Position numbers and translations under genes: made by a program. From assembly GCA_019192545.1 (NCBI GenBank), contig JAHCMI010000001.1:62001-126000 (forward strand): a DNA stretch of 64,000 nt. The letters are read 5' to 3'. Source of the stretch: Rivularia sp. MS3. GTDB lineage: Bacteria; Cyanobacteriota; Cyanobacteriia; Cyanobacteriales; Nostocaceae. The notes under the pieces were generated by a model. It was not told the origin of the DNA. It ran no database searches and saw only the letters and a list, made by a program, of their open reading frames with translations. This document shows positions 26,947-36,672 of this stretch, piece after piece (positions within the stretch are counted from its first letter, which is position 1; every line of letters starts with the position of its first letter).

Positions 26947-27522
26947 ATGAATCCAACTCAAAATACATCTAAATGGCAATTATTATATACAATTAAAAAT
27001 GCTTTACTTCTAAATAAACAGCTTTACGATAATGCTTGCAATACACCTTTCAATAACCAATTAGCTTTAACTATTGTCATTCTGGCTGGTGTTTCTCATG
27101 CTTTGGGAAGCTTATTTATCTTATTAATAAATCGAGCATCAATATATTTATTGTTACTAGCGCTTTTAATTGATGCGCTTTCGATAATTATTGGTTACTA
27201 TATTTGGACTTTAACTATTTGGAAAGTAGGGGAATGGATAAAATCAACACCAGTTAAACTAAGAAATTTATTAAGCCCAATTGGTTTTGCTTATGCTCCA
27301 CAAGTATTAAATTTTCTCACTTTAATTCCTTTATTAGGAAGACCCATAGAACTAATTTTAGCATTATGGAGTCTTTTAGCTGTAATTGTAGCAGTTACTC
27401 AAGCCTTAGATATTACTACACGTAAAGCCGGTTTAATTTGTTTGATAGCTTGGCCGCTAATTCAAATTGCTGTCGGTTTTATTCAAGTTTTAGAACAGGA
27501 AGTAGTGCAGTTTACTAATTAA
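26947..27522 (+). CDS. Yip1-like integral membrane protein
   Basis: 191 residues with about five hydrophobic segments after a 35-residue polar N-terminus. The order of helices and the repeated LTLIPLLGRPIELILALWSLLAVIVAVTQAL region resemble bacterial Yip1/YIF1-domain proteins, a loosely defined family of unknown role. No catalytic motif. Divergently arranged with the alpha/beta-hydrolase-like gene. Confidence 0.6.
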   Translation: MNPTQNTSKWQLLYTIKNALLLNKQLYDNACNTPFNNQLALTIVILAGVSHALGSLFILLINRASIYLLLLALLIDALSIIIGYYIWTLTIWKVGEWIKSTPVKLRNLLSPIGFAYAPQVLNFLTLIPLLGRPIELILALWSLLAVIVAVTQALDITTRKAGLICLIAWPLIQIAVGFIQVLEQEVVQFTN

Positions 27523-27586
27523 ATAATTGGTAATTGATAATTGGTAATACCTCGTTCCAAACCTCTGGCTTAGAATGATATTACAA

Positions 27587-27626
27587 GAGGCTCTGCCTCT
27601 TATATAGACTACTGGAGCAGAGCCTC
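27587..27626. repeat. hairpin repeat (gaggctctgc)
   Basis: GAGGCTCTGC (27587-27596) pairs perfectly with GCAGAGCCTC (27617-27626). The same word occurs near 21110 and 40322 next to ttccyaggttc-type repeats. It may terminate transcription from the convergent genes on both sides. Confidence 0.65.
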
Positions 27627-27684
27627 CAATTTTGTATTCCTTGCCGGAGACAAGGAACAAGTTTATTTACTCACCTTTCATAAA

Positions 27685-29331
27685 TTACCTTAACTTCTCA
27701 TTACTTAGTTCGTTAACTACCCGTAAAAATAAACTTCCTTGTCCCAAAGAATTTATATAATTAGCATTTAAATAAGCTTGATAATTAGAGTTATTAGTAA
27801 CATAAGTTTTAAACATTGCTAGAGCTAAAAAATTTGTATAAGCCCGAGCTAAATTAGGAGAAGGACCGATTACTTGTGATGGTACGGGGATTGGAGAATC
27901 AGGTGACTCTGCAATGACTGAAAAGTGGGTACCACCATTCATTAAGACTAAATATTTATTTGGATTTGTTAACCAAGTAAAAGGTATAATCTGTTCCGGA
28001 TATGCAGGAGCAACGGTATCGGCGGTTCCTGCAACAATCATTACTGGAGTCTTAATTTTGCTGAAGCTTTCTTTGCCGTAAACGCTGCTAACAACTGGGT
28101 TAATCGCTACTGCTGCTTTAATTCTTGAATCTGACAATTGATAATCAATTTTTGGCAAATTTAATGCTTGACATTGCAACAACAGCGAAACATTTAAAGT
28201 GTTTTCATTAACCGGACAGTTGTTTTGTAACCGTGCGAAATTAATTTCAGCACCTGCTAAAGCTAAAGCTGTATAGCCACCAAAAGATTGTCCAATTACC
28301 CCAACTTGTTCCATATTCAAACGTTCTTTATATGCAGAATCGGAATTAGATAAATCTTCGAGGTAATCCAATACGTATTTTACATCTAAAGGTCGGTCAA
28401 CAAATTCTCTAGGTTCGGTTACTTCATCTGCAATTCCTCCTAATAACGCTTGTAACTGTTGGGCATTACTGCCGGGATGTTCTGGTACTGCAACAACAAA
28501 ACCTTTAGAAGCTAAATATTCAGCTAAATAAACAAAACTGGTACGGTCGGAACCCAATCCATGAGAAATTACAATTACTGGACTAGGTTTGTTTGTTTGA
28601 GGTAAGTAGATATCCAGGGGAAAACTGCGAATACGACGTACATCCGTCAAGGTAACCCTGTCTTTTTGGTAGGTAAATTCACCTTTCCGTAACGTATCTG
28701 AAATAATATTATCTGATACAGTTCGGTTATTGGCTTTATTTAAAGATTTTTCATTAATTAATGCGACAGCTTTTTGAGTTCGATTAATAATATTTCTGGC
28801 TCTTAATCCAAGTTCCAAGCTGCGGAATAAATCGATTGAAATAGTTTGAGAAGGAAATTTACGTAATATATTGATAATATTAAAATTATTTTTTTTCCTT
28901 GCTGCTAAAATTAACGCCGAACGAGTTCCATAAAATCCACTGCTGCGACGATATTTGTCGCGAGTTGTTTGTCCCCGACTGCGAAATTCGCTTTGAACTA
29001 CTTGCGAAAGAGTTTCTAAAAGTTTCTCACCGATAGGCGAATATAAAAATTGAGAAATTTGAACAGAATTTAAAGGAATGGGAGCAAGCAATGCTTCTCT
29101 TAATGCTCCTCTATTTTCTTTCGGAACATATTTAAAATATGCTGCTAACTCATCATTTACTTCACCAGTTTTGGCATAAGTTTCTAAAGAATCAACCGAA
29201 ACCGACCTTTCAACTATTCCAAAAGAAAGTTTTAATCTTTCCGCACTTACAGCACGATTAAGCGTAAAAACAGGTAAACCACAAGTGATAAGACAGCTTA
29301 AAGCTGCATTTAGGCAGAATGATTTTTGCAT
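27685..29331 (-). CDS. secreted DUF1400-type alpha/beta hydrolase
   Basis: 548 residues. A signal peptide (hydrophobic core CLITCGLPVFTL, cleavage near AVSA) is followed by a cyanobacteria-specific N-terminal domain starting AERLKLSFGIVERSVSVDSL, as in DUF1400. A dienelactone-hydrolase-like domain follows: oxyanion segment VISHGLGSDR, nucleophile elbow GVIGQSFGGYTA, acid in VAGTADTVAP and histidine in NGGTHFS, so the triad Ser-Asp-His appears intact. Likely a periplasmic or exported lipase/esterase. The substrate is unknown. Just downstream of the SDR gene on the same strand (70 bp), possibly co-transcribed. Confidence 0.85.
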   Translation of the reverse strand: MQKSFCLNAALSCLITCGLPVFTLNRAVSAERLKLSFGIVERSVSVDSLETYAKTGEVNDELAAYFKYVPKENRGALREALLAPIPLNSVQISQFLYSPIGEKLLETLSQVVQSEFRSRGQTTRDKYRRSSGFYGTRSALILAARKKNNFNIINILRKFPSQTISIDLFRSLELGLRARNIINRTQKAVALINEKSLNKANNRTVSDNIISDTLRKGEFTYQKDRVTLTDVRRIRSFPLDIYLPQTNKPSPVIVISHGLGSDRTSFVYLAEYLASKGFVVAVPEHPGSNAQQLQALLGGIADEVTEPREFVDRPLDVKYVLDYLEDLSNSDSAYKERLNMEQVGVIGQSFGGYTALALAGAEINFARLQNNCPVNENTLNVSLLLQCQALNLPKIDYQLSDSRIKAAVAINPVVSSVYGKESFSKIKTPVMIVAGTADTVAPAYPEQIIPFTWLTNPNKYLVLMNGGTHFSVIAESPDSPIPVPSQVIGPSPNLARAYTNFLALAMFKTYVTNNSNYQAYLNANYINSLGQGSLFLRVVNELSNEKLR

Positions 29332-29401
29332 ACGAGCAGTAAACAGCCAACAGTTATAGGTTATTAATTCTTAACTCCTAACTCCTAAATCTTAACTCCT
29401 T

Positions 29402-30217
29402 TTAACCTTGTCCAGACCACGGTTCGAGAAAGTCGGGATAAAGCGTTAATCCACCGTCAATATATAGTGTTTGTCCGGTTATATAAGCTGCTTCATCGGA
29501 ACATAGAAAAGCTGTTACCGCTGCCATTTCTTCGGAAGTACCTGCTCTACCCATTGGTATATGACTTTCTACATTAGCCTTCTTGTCTGGATCGTCCGTC
29601 CAAGCATCGTTGATGGGAGTGATAGTTGCACCCGGCGCGATCGCGTTGACTCGAATCCCCCTTCTAGCATATTCTAAAGCTAAAGTGCGAGTCAGATTTT
29701 GCATCCCACCCTTGCTAACTGAATAACTTATATATTGAGGTCTGGGAATAATTTGGTGAACGCTAGAAACATTAATAATGCTTCCACCATTACCTTTATC
29801 GAGAAACATTTTAATTGCTTCGCGAGCGCACAAATAAGCACCTTTTAAATTAACGTCAATTACTTTTTCAAATTCTTCAAATGGAATTTTATGGGCTTCA
29901 CCGGGTATTTGAATTCCTGCATTATTAATTAAAATATCAAGTCCGCCAAATTCCTTTTTAACTTCGGCAAACATTTCCACAATGTCAGATTCTTTTGATA
30001 CATCTGCTTGTACTAGTATTTCCCTACCTTCACAACCGCAACGAGCATCGGTACAGGCTTTGTAAATCAATTTTTCGGTATCTTCGGCATCTTCAGGGCT
30101 TTTTCGATAGTTGATTGCTACATTAGCACCTTCTTGAGCAAATCTAACGGCAATCGACTGACCTATTCCCGAAGTAGCACCCGTAACCAGAACGTTTTTT
30201 CCGCTTATGCCTTTCAT
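29402..30217 (-). CDS. SDR oxidoreductase (glucose 1-dehydrogenase-like)
   Basis: 271-residue classical short-chain dehydrogenase. Cofactor motif TGATSGIG at 13-20, NNAG (ILINNAGIQ), catalytic Ser in INVSSVHQ and Y-x-x-x-K in YISYSVSKGG. The C-terminal ITGQTLYIDGGLTLYP is the usual SDR end. It looks most like the glucose 1-dehydrogenase group used in bacteria, but SDR substrate calls by eye are weak. An unusual Cys-rich insert (ACTDARCGCEGRE) sits between strands 2 and 3. Confidence 0.88.
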   Translation of the reverse strand: MKGISGKNVLVTGATSGIGQSIAVRFAQEGANVAINYRKSPEDAEDTEKLIYKACTDARCGCEGREILVQADVSKESDIVEMFAEVKKEFGGLDILINNAGIQIPGEAHKIPFEEFEKVIDVNLKGAYLCAREAIKMFLDKGNGGSIINVSSVHQIIPRPQYISYSVSKGGMQNLTRTLALEYARRGIRVNAIAPGATITPINDAWTDDPDKKANVESHIPMGRAGTSEEMAAVTAFLCSDEAAYITGQTLYIDGGLTLYPDFLEPWSGQG

Positions 30218-30323
30218 GAAAAAGATGTGTAATTAAGTAATACAGCATGTCTTGGTTGAGTGTATTACATTTACACAGTTATCCCTTCCATCAAAAGTTG
30301 TAAAACTGATAGAAATAAGCAAT

Positions 30324-30353
30324 CAACCCGGCATCTTCAAAAATACCGGGTTT
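30324..30353 (-). terminator. probable terminator after the coiled-coil protein gene
   Basis: AACCCGG and CCGGGTT pair around a 16-nt loop. Hairpins with this aacccgg word recur at 31112, 41861 and 42201, all just past gene ends. Confidence 0.5.
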
Positions 30354-30396
30354 ACAAACATAACATATTGATAATTGAAAATATTTTACATGCTAA

Positions 30397-30969
30397 TTAG
30401 GGAGATAATGATACTGGCTTATCTTCCTGACTTTCATTTTCTTCTGCTGGTTTATCGGTTATTGGCGAATTCACCAACTCTTGCATTGCTTTAACCAAAA
30501 CCGACATAGACTGCTGGCTTTTGTCAATTTTAGCATCTAGCTTATTAACCTGCTCTTGATTGCCTTTAATCTCCGCTTGTAGTTGAGGAATTACTGTTTG
30601 ACTCAACTCTTTAATATCATTTCTAATTTTTTCTATTTCTTGCACTTTTTCCGGTGAAAAAGTTGCTAATTGTTTCTCTAATTGCAACTGACTATACCAG
30701 CGAGATCCAAACCAACCAAAAACACTACAAAGTACTAGAACTGTTACAAACCAAAAAGATGAAAGCAAACTCAAACGAAATCTTAATCTACCGATAGTTC
30801 TTTCATATTTTTTGTAATCTTTCTTGGCGGTAGATTTAAGTTCGTCTATTGTTTTGTGTAAATCATTAATGTGCTGCTGGTAATAATCGGGAATTTCACG
30901 AGTATCTGTTACAGAGACTAGTTTGTCAGAGTCACCAAAATTTTCCGAAGAAATATTATACTCGTTCAT
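30397..30969 (-). CDS. coiled-coil single-pass membrane protein
   Basis: 190 residues, family unknown. A cytoplasmic N-terminal half with a coiled coil (YQQHINDLHKTIDELKSTAKK) is followed by one membrane helix (SSFWFVTVLVLCSVFGWFG at about 92-110). A second long coiled coil (EKVQEIEKIRNDIKELSQTV, then LDAKIDKSQQSM) and an acidic, Pro-Glu-rich tail complete it. It could be a scaffold at the membrane. Its neighbours give no clue. Confidence 0.6.
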   Translation of the reverse strand: MNEYNISSENFGDSDKLVSVTDTREIPDYYQQHINDLHKTIDELKSTAKKDYKKYERTIGRLRFRLSLLSSFWFVTVLVLCSVFGWFGSRWYSQLQLEKQLATFSPEKVQEIEKIRNDIKELSQTVIPQLQAEIKGNQEQVNKLDAKIDKSQQSMSVLVKAMQELVNSPITDKPAEENESQEDKPVSLSP

Positions 30970-31111
30970 ATCTTTACTCGCTATTTTGCAAAATTAAGAA
31001 TACCCAATTAATATTCTTCAATTTTTCAGAATATAGTTATTTGTTCCGAACTACTAGGTTACACAGAAACACTTTCAAAAATAATAATTATAAAGGTATT
31101 TATGCTTTTAA

Positions 31112-31141
31112 AAAACCCGGCTTTTCAAAAAAACCGGGTTT
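31112..31141 (-). terminator. terminator after the secreted beta-rich protein gene
   Basis: AAACCCGG and CCGGGTT pair (31112-31119 with 31134-31140); on the minus strand the stem is followed by TTTTTT. It lies 25 bp past the stop at 31165. Confidence 0.7.
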
Positions 31142-31164
31142 ATATACTTTCGAGTTACAAATAA

Positions 31165-31725
31165 TTAGAAATTGTAACCAACACCAAGAGTTGCGTCAAA
31201 TTCAGTATCACCTAAGAAAAGGACGTTTGCTGCTGCTGTACCGGTAATTCTAGGAGTTAACTGAACATCCATTCCAGCAGTCAACATTAAATCTGCATCT
31301 CCATCGGAATCAATTGCAACTCCACCGCCAGCATAAGGAGTCATTCTACCGTTCAATTCTCCTAAGTCTCTATTTATGCGAGTTATATCAACAGTTGCAG
31401 GGATGCGTAGATCTAAATCACCGTTGCTAAAAACAGCGGAAGGTCTCACCGATATACTTTTAGATGAATCAAAGTCAAAAACTTTAACTTTACTGATGAT
31501 TGCAGCGTCAGCAAAATCGGTGTCTCCTCCTAAAACCGTTGCTAAACCGACATAGTTGTCACCAGGGCGTTTCGATTCTCTCGAACCGAATATTTGAGAT
31601 ACCTTTGTGCTTTCGGTATTAGGAGATAAATTAGTAACTTCTTGTGCAACAGCGCTTGAAGATATACCGATTGCAGCAGACAAAGAAACAGCTACGGTGA
31701 TTAAAGAAGTAATAGTGGATTTCAT
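31165..31725 (-). CDS. secreted beta-rich protein, possibly outer-membrane
   Basis: I start this at the ATG at 31725, because MKSTITSLITVAVSLSAAIG is a classic signal peptide with cleavage after AVAQ. An upstream start at 31845 would bury it. The mature 160 residues alternate polar and hydrophobic residues in short strands with Gly/Asp turns (VRPSAVFSNGDLDLRIPATVD, YAGGGVAIDSDGDADLMLTAG) and end in Phe after LGVGYNF. A terminal aromatic residue is the signature of BAM-inserted outer-membrane barrels, so a small porin-like or OmpA/OmpW-like barrel is plausible. No family is recognised. Confidence 0.65.
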   Translation of the reverse strand: MKSTITSLITVAVSLSAAIGISSSAVAQEVTNLSPNTESTKVSQIFGSRESKRPGDNYVGLATVLGGDTDFADAAIISKVKVFDFDSSKSISVRPSAVFSNGDLDLRIPATVDITRINRDLGELNGRMTPYAGGGVAIDSDGDADLMLTAGMDVQLTPRITGTAAANVLFLGDTEFDATLGVGYNF

Positions 31726-31845
31726 AGTTTTAGTCCTATTTATTGTATTGTTTGTCAGAAATGATGAAGAATTCAGAATATTTTTCAGCCACGTTCCATT
31801 GTCTTTACTAATAAAAGCAAAGCAATATTCATTGCAAATGTGCAA

Positions 31846-32381
31846 CCAATTAAAACTTGTTTATTGAGTAAATGTATATACTTGTAGAATTCATTGCAAT
31901 TCTCACAAATGCACATTTATCAACTTTAATTTGCTATTGTTTTTTGAACAATTCTTGAGTAATTTCTAGCTACCAAATTAACAATCGAATTGCAAAACAC
32001 AATTTTTTAGTTTTAGACAACATCCGGTCTGGATTACTGCTCGCAAACATTGCCAATCCAATCATATCAAAAGAAGATTTATCTTCCATTAATACTATCT
32101 GTGTTTCACTTTCAAAACCGCCTCCTGCGGGGTAATTAATCTTGGAGATTGCTCTCTATATTTCAATAATATATGAGTTGAAAAGCCGTGTTATCTTTCA
32201 TGTGACAGATTTGCTGGTGTCATCTATTACGAAGGAAGAAATCTTTTGCTCTAACTTTACTAATACTAATTCTGTATAATAATGCGCTAAATCGCCCTCA
32301 CTCTGGCTATGGTAGGGCTACTCAGACAAAGCCCCCCTGCGAAAGCTAAATTCAGCGGATGTTGATAGTAAAAAAATGGTA
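31846..32381. other. spacer with a doubtful 39-codon ORF
   Basis: Mostly AT-rich. On the minus strand 31970-32089 is a 39-codon frame starting MEDKSSFDMIGLAMF, open but without an ATG for another 20 codons upstream. The amino-acid make-up is protein-like, but there is no recognisable family or ribosome site; it may be a gene remnant. Confidence 0.3.
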
Positions 32382-32605
32382 TATAGCAATCCTAAATGAC
32401 TTGTGAGAAATTTATGTATAATCTGGCGGTTAAAACCGCTACTATACAAGCAAAGTCCACCTACGTGGACTTAATAAAACAACCCGCGCAGGCGGGTTTT
32501 GCATGTGTAGCCGCGACTTACAGTCGCCAGTAATGAGTTAAATTTAACCTCTGTTACCGACTTTAAATCTACGTATTTTCTCAGATCTCAATTAGGATTG
32601 CTATA
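32382..32605. repeat. 224-bp MITE-like element with internal hairpins
   Basis: Terminal inverted repeats tatagcaatcctaa at both ends extend with gaps over about 26 bp. Inside lie four hairpins: gcggttaaaaccgc, aagtccacctacgtggactt, aacccgcgcaggcgggtt and gcgacttacagtcgc. No ORF. A solo copy of the left end lies at 10167. Confidence 0.8.
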
Positions 32606-32613
32606 GGAAGAAA

Positions 32614-33546
32614 TTAAGCCTTACTCAAACCGTTACCTTTATCTGCTAATTTGACGTTAATTGTAGGTGCTTCTACAAGCTCAAAAGTTGCGGAAGCAAA
32701 TACAACTCGTCCATCGGTATTTTCAAATTCATCTAGAATTTTAGTAAATAGCTGGTCTTTTTTTATGCGACGTTTTTTGTAACTGACAGGATAACGTATT
32801 GTAAACTGCATCCAGTTGTCGTTAGCTATTAAAGTAACAATTGGTTCTATTCTGGCATCTTCAATTAAGTACTTATTAGTCATTTTATGCCATTGTTGTT
32901 TGGCAAGAGGAACATATTCACCAGTTACTTCTAGCGCTACTTTTTCAAGAATTTCTCTTGCCAGTCTATGTTCGCTACCATACTTTACCGGAACAGTAAT
33001 TTCATCCCAAAGAAAAGCAAAGTCTGCTGAATAATTGTATACGGGTTCTTTGAATACAAAACTATTGGCAATTCTGACAATACGCCCGTTATACAAATCG
33101 GCTTTTACCCAGTCACCACATTCCATTAAGGTGGTTCGTAGAATACTGATATCAATCACATCGCCCATGATACCGCCTAACTGTACTCTATCCCCAGGCT
33201 TGTAAAATTGACCTAGAGAAATTGCCACCCAACCGGCAAAACTACCGATTACTTCTTGTAGTGCAAAGGCGATACCCGCACCAACTACACCAAAGATTAC
33301 GGTAAATTGTCCCAAGCGATCGCTAAATACAAAAACCGCAAACAGCAGCATTGTGATGTATCCCATAAAACTAATAGCTTTACGGGTACGATAACGAGTA
33401 TCGGAATCTTGAATATAGCGCGGTACAGATTGACTAATAAATCGGAAAATCAATGCAATAATTACAATTCCGATGGCAACTTCAATTAATCTGGTAACAT
33501 TTGGATCGGAAAGCCAGCGCTGAATATTTGTAAATGAATTACTCAT
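32614..33546 (-). CDS. MscS-family mechanosensitive channel (small)
   Basis: 310 residues. Three membrane helices lead into the pore helix segment (GVVGAGIAFALQEVIGSFAGWVAI) and the beta-domain of MscS (PGDRVQLGGIMGDVIDISIL, then IVRIANSFVFKEPVYNYS), the family's core. The C-terminus is short and basic. Such channels release osmolytes on hypo-osmotic shock. It begins about 75 bp from the next gene (stop at 33622) on the same strand. A second, longer MscS lies at 34361. Confidence 0.92.
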   Translation of the reverse strand: MSNSFTNIQRWLSDPNVTRLIEVAIGIVIIALIFRFISQSVPRYIQDSDTRYRTRKAISFMGYITMLLFAVFVFSDRLGQFTVIFGVVGAGIAFALQEVIGSFAGWVAISLGQFYKPGDRVQLGGIMGDVIDISILRTTLMECGDWVKADLYNGRIVRIANSFVFKEPVYNYSADFAFLWDEITVPVKYGSEHRLAREILEKVALEVTGEYVPLAKQQWHKMTNKYLIEDARIEPIVTLIANDNWMQFTIRYPVSYKKRRIKKDQLFTKILDEFENTDGRVVFASATFELVEAPTINVKLADKGNGLSKA

Positions 33547-33621
33547 TTTGGTTGCGTATTTTAGATGAATAAACCTTAATTGAGGAATTGTAATTCGACA
33601 AGAGCAGAACGTTTAAAACAG

Positions 33622-34161
33622 TTAAAATGTAATATAAAGCCCTTTTTTTGAAGCTAAAGCATCGGAAAGCATTTTTATTAAAAGAGCGACATTATCTAGA
33701 CTCTGTAATTTATCCTTTGACAATGAATTAAGCAACTCAAAATTTTCTTTAACTCTTCCTAAAGATTGAAAATAAGAACCTTGCTTACCAGGATTGAAAT
33801 AATTTTCTGATGAACCAAATACAGTACCTAACAATGGAGATACATCTACATTTAGTTCTTGTAAAAGCAAATCATCAAGCTGCATCCAATCATAGCCCAA
33901 TCCAATATCATCGGCGGGATTGTAATATTTAGTAATCGCAAAATCACCATATTCGCTTGCATCTCCTACCTCTATCAATTCTTTCCAAGAAGTATCCAGA
34001 GATTCTCCTTCTTCGGAATTTTTGAGATAGGGTAAATTATTTTCGATAAAAGCAATTAATTGATGATTTTCGTTTGTTTCAATAGCATCTATTAAGATGT
34101 CAGCTAATTCCTTGACAAAAGTATCATAGTCAAAGATAAAAGCTTTATGTTCCATTGTCAT
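33622..34161 (-). CDS. acidic protein of unknown function
   Basis: About 179 residues when started at the ATG at 34161 (MTMEHKAFIFDYDTF). A further upstream ATG at 34245 would add residues (MQHLTPPSGHPSPYQGRG) that are translated from a repeat and are unlikely to be real. The protein is acidic, helical in its first third (DTFVKELADILIDAI), with a conserved-looking YDWMQLDDLLLQEL motif in the middle and no signal peptide or membrane segment. No recognised family. It sits between two MscS genes, in the same orientation, but repeats separate it from the upstream one. Confidence 0.55.
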   Translation of the reverse strand: MTMEHKAFIFDYDTFVKELADILIDAIETNENHQLIAFIENNLPYLKNSEEGESLDTSWKELIEVGDASEYGDFAITKYYNPADDIGLGYDWMQLDDLLLQELNVDVSPLLGTVFGSSENYFNPGKQGSYFQSLGRVKENFELLNSLSKDKLQSLDNVALLIKMLSDALASKKGLYITF

Positions 34162-34191
34162 ATTTTTACTAGAGCGAAATTCGTTATTTAC

Positions 34192-34341
34192 CCCTCTCCC
34201 TTGATAAGGAGAGGGGTGCCCGGAGGGCGGGGTGAGGTGCTGCATAATACCTTATTTAAACGCGAAATCTGTGGTGCGTGACGGTAATCTCAAATTGTTC
34301 GGTTATGGTTAATAATTAATCGAAACCGTCACACACCCTAC
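34192..34341. repeat. ccctctccc repeat and family A copy 9
   Basis: 34192-34240 is a cctctccctt..aaggagagg hairpin followed by gggcggggtgagg; the same unit occurs at 45088-45131. 34273-34341 is a family A hairpin (ggtgcgtgacgg / ccgtcacacacc). Confidence 0.75.
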
Positions 34342-34360
34342 AAATAAATATTTTACAAAT

Positions 34361-36145
34361 CTACTCTTTACTTTCTTCAGTTTGATTTTGGCTTGACTTA
34401 TGAGGCTTATTATTCAACAAATCAAGTATGCTCCCTTGAGGGAAAATCCCCCAACCGGGTGTCGTATAATTTTTAGGAAGATAGTCTTCTGGAATTGTAA
34501 TTTGACTACCGTCTCGCACCGCTGAATAATGTGGTGAAAGAATTTCGATACCTGCTTCGTTGCATTTATCCTGAATATTTTGATGCAGTTCCGCATAAAT
34601 GCGAGCCATAATACTCGGATTGTGAGTAAACGCATTCAATTCGTAACTAACATAAAAGTCATCTAAACTAGTTTGCAATACAAAAGGTTCTGGTTCCGTA
34701 AGCAGATGTGTTGTTGATTTAGCCGCATCAACTAATACTTGATGCACTTTTCGCCAAGGTACGTCATAACCTAAAGTTACCGTAGTATGTAAAATTAAAG
34801 GAGCCTGTTCTGGGTCTAATTCAGCGGCGGTATAGTTAATTATCTGACTGGTAAAAACGCTGGAATTAGGAAGTGTAATAATCACGTTTTTAACAGTTCT
34901 CAAACGAGTTACAAATAAAGTCTTTTCGACTACATCACCAACAGAATCACCAATTTTGATTCTGTCGCCAATTTGAAAAGCACGAGTGTAAATTAAAATA
35001 ATTCCGGCGACAACGTTAGCAACTACGACGGTAGAACCCAAAGAAAAGAGCAAACCTAAAAACAGCGATATTCCTTGAAATGCCGGAGAACCAAATCCCG
35101 GTAAATAAGGAAAAGCAATTACTGCTGCCAGTATGATAGTTAAAAATGCTGACAATTTAAAACTAGGTTCGGCCCACTCTGGATAAAAACCTTGGATTTT
35201 CACGTTTTCATTACCTATAGAGGTAAACAAATTTCTCATCAACTTGATGAAATAATAAGTAATAAAAAGAATTATGCCGATAGCAAATATATTTGGTAAA
35301 TAACTTAGAAAACCTTCCCAAGAAGTTTCCAGAGCCTGTAGAAAGTATCTGAATACCCGCGAACTAATTTGTCTCGTCCAAGGAAAGAAACTCATTACTA
35401 AGGGTACGTATATTAATAGTGCCCCCAAGGTTAATAAAACTCTTAGTAGTTTAAATAAAGAAATAAGAATTTGAGAAATTCTAGTAGCTGCTAAAAGTTC
35501 AATATTTTGAACTTTAACTGTTGGCAGTCTACTACTTTGTAAATTACCTATTTGCCGGTATAACCAGGGAAATACTACAGCAAATAAAATTAGTGTTACT
35601 ACAAGAAGAGCCGTTGCAATCAGACTGTTAAATATTCCTTGACGAATATAATCTGGGCTGCGTTCGATGCGGTATTGAGTTACTGCTTGTTGTATTTTAT
35701 CGCGGTAGTTTGTGGCTAATTCTTGTCTAGACTGGTCGGCCGCACGAGCATCTGTATCTGTTACAGTTAAAATGATGCGATTATCAAAAGTTAAATTGGT
35801 AGTTGAAGATTTTTCATCTATTCTAATTTTTTCTACAGCAGTTGTTGGCTCTTCCGCTAGCTTAAGAATCCTATTTGTTACCGCTTGGGCACGTTCTTGA
35901 GCCGAAAATGCTCCGACTCCAGCACGTATTTTAAAAAGTTCTTCTTCTCCAAGTTCTACCAAAGCTCCTTTGTTTGTTGAAGTCGTTGCAGGAGTTACAG
36001 TAGGAATAGGATTAGCAACTTGAGCTTGACTTGACGATAAGGAAATAATACTAAGTACAAGACATAAGGCAATAGACGCGCCGAAATAAAAAAACCTTTT
36101 CAAGAAAGTAAAATACTGTTTACGTAATTGCTGATAACTTTTCAT
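34361..36145 (-). CDS. MscS-family mechanosensitive channel with secreted N-terminal domain
   Basis: 594 residues. A signal sequence or first helix (FGASIALCLVLSIISLSSSQAQ) is followed by a periplasmic alpha/beta region (residues 40-165: KIRAGVGAFSAQERAQAVTN, LTVTDTDARAADQSRQELA), four or five membrane helices, and the MscS pore and beta domains (LFLGLLFSLGSTVVVANVVAGI; GDRIKIGDSVGDVVEKTLF). The C-terminal tail is polar. It belongs to the larger cyanobacterial MscS type. The final residues (SSQNQTEESKE) are disordered. It is transcribed away from psbZ. Confidence 0.9.
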   Translation of the reverse strand: MKSYQQLRKQYFTFLKRFFYFGASIALCLVLSIISLSSSQAQVANPIPTVTPATTSTNKGALVELGEEELFKIRAGVGAFSAQERAQAVTNRILKLAEEPTTAVEKIRIDEKSSTTNLTFDNRIILTVTDTDARAADQSRQELATNYRDKIQQAVTQYRIERSPDYIRQGIFNSLIATALLVVTLILFAVVFPWLYRQIGNLQSSRLPTVKVQNIELLAATRISQILISLFKLLRVLLTLGALLIYVPLVMSFFPWTRQISSRVFRYFLQALETSWEGFLSYLPNIFAIGIILFITYYFIKLMRNLFTSIGNENVKIQGFYPEWAEPSFKLSAFLTIILAAVIAFPYLPGFGSPAFQGISLFLGLLFSLGSTVVVANVVAGIILIYTRAFQIGDRIKIGDSVGDVVEKTLFVTRLRTVKNVIITLPNSSVFTSQIINYTAAELDPEQAPLILHTTVTLGYDVPWRKVHQVLVDAAKSTTHLLTEPEPFVLQTSLDDFYVSYELNAFTHNPSIMARIYAELHQNIQDKCNEAGIEILSPHYSAVRDGSQITIPEDYLPKNYTTPGWGIFPQGSILDLLNNKPHKSSQNQTEESKE

Positions 36146-36672
36146 TTTGGATAATGAAATTGGAGTGTAAACAATATAATTGAATAATTATTAATCCACC
36201 ACTATTTGCTAAAAATAGTTTTTTGATTAGATTGAGGGCACTTTGCCCAGTATCTCCAATATTGTTAAACCCCCTTACAATCAACTAAACTAGAAAATTG
36301 CGATCGCGTTGGTCAAAAGCTCTGCTATACATGGATTCTCGGATTTGCAAGTTAAAAAATCGTTATTGTAACGGGTGAATATAATTCGTAATTCGTAATT
36401 AATTCCCCATAAATAAATTTAGGGGCTTCAAACCATTAATTTTTCCTCGGTGAATGTTAAGTAAGTCGGCACGAATAAACGGTTTTATGTAACAAAATAT
36501 GTTTTACCCTTAAACCCTTATGGCTACTAGCTACTTACTACTTTTCATCCGCTTGCAGCAAGTAGCGCAAAAAATTTAAACTGGTAGAGTGTCTGGAATC
36601 TAACACCAATACTGTACATTAGTTGTAGAGAATATAGATTTTTAGAAACATTTGTCGCTCTAGAAAAGAAAA
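36146..36672. other. promoter spacer between an MscS gene and psbZ
   Basis: Divergent spacer of 527 bp. It holds an attcgtaatt tandem repeat near 36385 and a HIP1 octamer at 36300. No gene or RNA structure was recognised. Confidence 0.4.

Noticed and set aside
31726-31845. 40-residue upstream extension of the secreted beta-rich protein
   Set aside because: It would bury a clear signal peptide that begins at 31725.
34162-34245. 28-residue N-terminal extension of the 33622 gene
   Set aside because: Encoded by the ccctctccc/gggcggggtgagg repeat; the start at 34161 is preferred.
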